DNA of 64,000 bases from Tolypeutes matacus (Eukaryota; Chordata; Mammalia; Cingulata; Chlamyphoridae), in the NCBI GenBank assembly GCA_026826555.1, contig JAKSZT010053764.1, positions 32,692,426-32,756,425 of the forward strand. The letters are read 5' to 3'. The position numbers and the translations under genes were made by a program. This document shows, in pieces, positions 59,448 to 64,000 of the stretch (its first letter is position 1; the number at the start of each line of letters is the position of its first letter). Below the pieces are notes generated by a model. The model ran no database searches, had not been told where the DNA came from, and saw only the letters and a program-made list of their open reading frames with translations.

Positions 59448-59564
59448 AATAATTTGGACATTTTATGGCCTCAGAACTGTAAGCTCTTACCCCAAGTAAA
59501 TCCCCTTTATAAAAGCCAACCCATTTCTGGTATTTGCATTGGCAAGCTTTGGCAAACTAAAACA
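59448..59564 (+). mobile_element. Clade-type LTR, 3' end only
   Basis: 'cctcagaactgtaagctctt', 'acccatttctggtatttgca' and the terminus 'ctttggcaaactaaaaca' match the complement of the start of 54018-54525. 5' part absent. Confidence 0.65.
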
Positions 59565-59585
59565 TTACCTATTTAAAGCATTCAA

Positions 59586-61560
59586 ATCAATGGTTTTGAA
59601 TATGTTCTCAGATATGTGTAGCCATCAACATAGTCAATTTTAGAACGTTTTTATCACCTCAGAGAGAAACCTGCTGACTTTAGCTACCAGCCCTTAATTC
59701 TCCGATCTCCTCCAGCCCTAAAAGAAAAACACTAATCTACTTTCTGGCTCTATAGATTTTTCTGTTCTGGACATTTCATTGAAATGGAGTCATATAACAT
59801 GTCTTTTATGATTAGCTTCTTTCACTTATGTTTTCAAGGGTCATCCATGTTGTGGAATGTATCAATACTTCTTTTTTATTGTCAGATAATATTACATTGT
59901 ATGGATGTGCCACATTTTGTTTATCAATTCATCAGTTTATCAAATTCTCTATATCTTTACTGTTTTTGATAAAGTTTTTCTACCAACTGCTAAGAGATGT
60001 TAAAATCTCCTACTATTTCTTTTGTGATTTTGTCAATTGTTGCTTCATGAGTTTTGAGGATTATCAAGGACATATACATTTATGATTAATATTTATTCCA
60101 GATATATCGACCCTTTTATCATTATGAGATGTACCTCTTTATCTCTGGTAATTCTCTTTCTTGAAGTCTAATGTAATAATATAGACAATTCAGCCGTCTT
60201 GTGCTTCCTGTTTGCAGGGTATATCTTTCCATTCGTTTGCTTACACATTTTCTGTACATAGAATTAGGTCTTGCTTTTGTATCCATTCTGACAACCTCTG
60301 TCTTTTAATTGGAATTTTAGTCTATTAATATGTAATGGAATTATTTTTGTGGTTGGAATTGGGTATATCATTTGAGTATTTGTTTTCAGTTTGTTATATC
60401 TGGTTTTTATTCTTGTTTTCCCTTTGAGTTCTATTTTAAATTTTTTTCTATTGACTTTTTAGCTGTACCCTTTTATATCATAATTTTTCATTATTCTACA
60501 ATGTTTTTATACATTTAAATGCATTATAAACCCTCGTATTTTTTCCTTTAAAGTCACTTGTATTTTAAAGAAATTATGAGATAAAATAGTCTTTTATAAT
60601 TACCCATAGACTTAACAATTCTGATGCTCCTTATTCATTCCTGAAGATCTGAGTTTCCCTCTGGTATCATTTCTCTTTCACCTGAAGAATTATCTTTACC
60701 GTTTCTTGTAGCACTGCCCTGTGGGGACAAATTCCCTTAGTTTTCCTTACTTGACTGTGGTATGCCCAGACATGGATTCTTGGAATTAATTCTATTTGGG
60801 GGTTTCTGAGCATGTTGAATCTGTAAATTTATGTCTTTCACTAAATATGGGAAGTTTTCTGAAATCATGCCTTCAAATATCCTTTTTCTGTCCCATTTTC
60901 TCTCTCCTCTCCTCAGATACATAACTGTACTTAAGAACTTTTGAACTTCTTCCATAGAACCCTGGGGCTCTTTTCATTTTTTCCCTTTTTTTTCCTCCCT
61001 GCTGCTTCTTCAGATTTTATGCTTTCTATTGATCTATCTTCAGGATCATTGTCTTCTTCCTCTGTTATACCTATGAAACTCATCCAATGAATTTTTTTAA
61101 TTTGAGCTGGTATATTTTTAGTTCTAAAATCTGCCCCCCCCTTTCATATTTTCTACTTATGTGCTCAGTTTTCTATCTTGTCATTCAACATAAGTGCATT
61201 TTCCTTTACTTCACTGATAATGGCTAAAATAGCTGCTTCTCTTTGTCTAATAGTTACCGAATCTAGGCCATCTCAGGGTTAGTTCTTTTCTGGCTCTTGG
61301 TATTTCAAGTAATTTTTGGACTACATACTGGATATAATGAATGTTGTGTTGTGGATTCGCTGGATTCAATTATATTGCTCCAGAAAGAGTTTACATATAG
61401 ACAATCACACCTGGGTTGGGCAATGGCTAAGCTCCTGGGCAAGCAAGACTGAGACATCAGCTATAATTTTCTTCTCTACCTCTTTCCATTCTGAGGTTCC
61501 CCCATTGTGTTCTAGAGGTCTTAGTTGCCTGGTTGCACTGCAACTGTGGCTAACCTCAAG
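59586..61560 (-). mobile_element. L1M LINE, antisense, RT core missing
   Basis: 59586-59940 is the complement of an L1 3' untranslated region ('tggagtcatataacatgtct', 'gtcatccatgttgtgga'-like). From about 59945 the complement of the ORF2 endonuclease part follows ('gttaaaatctcctactattt', 'tctcttttaattggaatttt'-like, 60100-60430). Then comes upstream ORF1/5' sequence ('cctgaagaattatctttacc', 'gtttctgagcatgttgaatc'). The reverse-transcriptase and C-terminal parts expected in between are not visible. All frames are broken. Confidence 0.7.
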
Positions 61561-62463
61561 GCAAAACTACAAGTAAACAGGAACTCACTCCATGCAGGTC
61601 ACTTGCTCTAAGTTTCAACTCTCCTACAAATTATGCTTGCTTTTGCTTTGTCTTCAGAACCCTCCCTTAGTTTTTTGTTTTGCTTTTTTTTTTTTCTTTG
61701 TACTTTGGTCATTGTTTAAAACTTATTTGCAAGAGGATAGATTTTTTAAAATTTCACTCCTTCAGACCAGAAGCATGTAAATTTCCTTTTCAGAAAAAAT
61801 TATCTTACAAAAAATATTAAAATAAAGCACGGCTATTTAAGTTCTGTTTTATTTTACACTAAATTGAGGTTGTCAAGCAATTCAGGAAATGTGTTCGCAC
61901 ATATAAATGATCAAAGATAATAGTCTGTCCTTTGTTCTGGAAATTCAACAATTTCCACATCAGTAATAGTTCAGATATCTGGATAGCAGTGTGCTTGTTT
62001 AAAGTCACCACTATGACTCTGTTAAAAGTAGGAAGGTTCTTGATAATTTTGCAAATGGATGAAAATACCAGTGGGCTTTCTTTGAACTCACCCTGGGTGT
62101 TAATTGCTCCTATTTCTGAAGGCAGCAGGGGAGAGGGAAGTTGGCAAGAAGGAGTAGGAGCAGCCAGCATTGCCTTCTCTTTTCTCTGTGCTCTAGTGAA
62201 AGGCTATGAAACATCACAGAGAGATGAAAATCTTTTGGTTTGTCCTGAATCAGGCCAGGATGCTTGATGACTCAGGGAAGGCATTGATAGGTACAATGTT
62301 AGAAGAAGAAAGTAACAGCAAGGGCAGGTTATGAACACATTGTTCTGCCTGTAAAATAGCCACTTGCCTACTTGCCCAGCACAAAGAATGATTTATCCAG
62401 GCAAGAGCACCCTGTAGGGAAGTTGGATCAAAAGGGAAAACCAACAAGTGAGATGAACTAGAG
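61561..62463. other. Noncoding stretch, no feature recognised
   Basis: T run at 61685-61695. The opposite-strand frames at 61859-62170 and 61932-62267 have no protein-like features. Confidence 0.35.
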
Positions 62464-62625
62464 TAGGGCTTCTCGAACTTGAATGTGCAAGCCAAGCTCC
62501 TGGGGAATCTTGTTAAAATACAGATTCAGACTCAGCAGTTTTGGGTGGTGCCTTTGGATGGGACCTGAGATTCCATATTTCTAACAAGCTCCTGGATGAT
62601 GCAAATTGCTGCTCTAAGCAGCAAT
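62464..62625 (+). mobile_element. MER5A DNA transposon
   Basis: 'gggcttctcgaacttgaatg', 'gggaatcttgttaaaataca' and 'ccatatttctaacaagctcc' followed by 'gatgatgcaaattgctg' follow MER5A. No target duplication seen. Confidence 0.8.
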
Positions 62626-63699
62626 GAACCAGAGGCTTTCCTATGGCAACATTTTTCCTAGAGCTGACCCTGGAACCAGGTGAAGAGAGTCAATGATGAT
62701 TTCCCATTTATTTTACTGCCAGGAAAAGTTTCATAGGGGAAAGTGAAAATTTGCCTGGGCTGGTCAATTTTTTGTGCATATTCAAAATATGATGATAATT
62801 TATTATCAGGAATAGCACTTATTAAGCTCCCACTCATTCTGGCTGCTGTGCAGCAACACAGCTTGTTATATGTTGTGAAGTGTCAACAGCTGTGTTATTG
62901 ATGCTAATGCAATTTTCTTCACTGATAATTATTATGAGACCACTATTTTAAGATCAGGAATTTTACCCTCATAATCTTTTGAGGGCATTTCACACCATAC
63001 TTTATATCTTTTTCTTCTTCTATGTATTAAGAAATGAGTATCTATTTCTACTTGTAATTAAGCTTGAATTTTTATTTTATATTTGACTCCCATTTTAATA
63101 TTTATGGTCATAAAATATAAATTAAATACTTTATTCTTTGTTTGCAACCATATTCTTTGCAACACAAAGTAAAAGAGATAGAATGACAAAGTACTGTTGT
63201 ACTGTTTCTGGGTATGAAAAGCAGTTTGGAGAATAAAGACCCTAAATGTTAGAATTTATTATGTTGAATATTTGGGGTTTAAAACGGATTAAAAATAAAT
63301 AAGAACGTATTAGAAGTCAGGGTATTTTGATAGTTTAGGAAGATAACGGGAAAGAATTTCAGAAAAAAATACTTCAAGAGAAGCTTGGCTAATCTTTAAA
63401 ATGTGATGACAAAATAGGCTTGAAAATGTATCTTTTTCCCCAAAACAATCCCACAATTACACTCTGTCCGATCTTAATATTGTCTAAACAGAGCTCAATT
63501 ATTTTGTATTAAGTCCCAAAAGCATGCCTTTCCCTGAGAAATTAGATATACACTGAGGATTCCTACTCTCCTTCAACAAATATTCTATGGTTTCTGAAAC
63601 AGACTTTGATAGGCATTGCTGAGACGCACAGATGGAAAAGTATAATTAGATCCAGTAGGCAAGAAAGACCCTTTATTTAAAAAACAAAAGGTAAAGCGA
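62626..63699. other. Repeat-poor stretch, candidate conserved noncoding DNA
   Basis: 62760-62960 contains 'gataatttattatcagg' (a near palindrome), an E-box in 'caacagctgtgttattg' and 'atgctaatgcaatttt'. It has no repeat signature. Regulatory role is inference. Confidence 0.35.
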
Positions 63700-64000
63700 T
63701 GTGGCAGTTTGGTATAGTTATGAATTCCAAAAATAGATATTGGATTATGCTTGTAAACTGTTCTGTTCATCTGGGCATGATTAAGGTATGATTAGGAATT
63801 TGATTGGGCCAAGTCAGTAGAGTGTTGAGCCCTGCCCCTTGGTGGGTGGGGTCTCAAAGATAAAAGGGCAAAGGACAGAGTTGGAGGGTTTTTTGAATTG
63901 GAGTTCTGGTGTTGGAGTCTTGAGCTGGAGCCCCAGGAAATAAAAGAGCTTAGTCGTATAAGTACCGCGCGCTAACAGGATGTGTAAGTTCATTGAGGCT
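63700..64000 (+). mobile_element. Clade-type LTR, cut by window end
   Basis: Starts 'tgtggcagtttggtatagtt'. 'ggattatgcttgtaaactgt', 'tctgggcatgattaaggtat' and 'gccccttggtgggtggggtc' match the complement of 50782-51241. The 3' end lies beyond the window. Confidence 0.8.

Noticed and set aside
1..64000. CRISPR arrays, operons, prophage or other prokaryotic systems
   Set aside because: The repeats are mammalian; no regularly spaced direct repeats or dense coding were seen.

Overview
The window reads as mammalian nuclear DNA from a gene-poor region, either intergenic or a long intron. I found no protein-coding gene, no exon I could defend, no tRNA, rRNA or snRNA gene and no CRISPR array. It is AT-rich and CpG-poor. 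Open reading frames are short (none above about 190 codons), lie on both strands and overlap repeats, as expected by chance.

The repeats point to a xenarthran (sloth, anteater or armadillo). There are several tRNA-headed SINEs of the DAS type, with A/B-box heads and (TAAA)n tails. There are L1 3'-end copies and LTRs of a kind I associate with this clade. Beside them lie the usual old mammalian repeats: L2, MIR, L3/CR1, MER5A, MLT1 LTRs and L1M. One SINE head resembles the sloth/anteater version more than the common armadillo DAS-III, so Pilosa is my preferred guess. That placement rests on memory of the families, not on a search.

Layout. 1-9 kb: an unclassified repeat present twice, antisense L1M, a purine tract, L1M/L2/L1 fragments and a complete MER5A. 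9-18 kb: a tail-only retroposon insertion, L2 interrupted by a SINE dimer, a SINE with three head-like segments, four MLT1-type LTRs, and an L2 split by a second SINE dimer. 18-28 kb: MIR, clade-type L1 and L2 fragments, a second tail-only insertion and an antisense MLT1. 28-33 kb: the densest nest, with an L2 cut by an L1 and a SINE (both with target-site duplications), then an L1M cut twice by other material. 33-50 kb: sparse, with an L3/CR1 relic, one clade-type LTR and several stretches that look like conserved noncoding DNA. 50-64 kb: an ERVL-like LTR plus primer-binding site fused to an antisense LTR, more MLT1, L2 and MER5A, a 2-kb antisense L1M apparently lacking its reverse-transcriptase core, and an LTR running off the right edge.

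The window shows no gene system or operon-like unit. Its value is a layered record of insertions, plus some candidate regulatory stretches that only comparative alignment can confirm. Family names come from remembered consensus features, and boundaries without a target-site duplication are good to about 10-50 bases.
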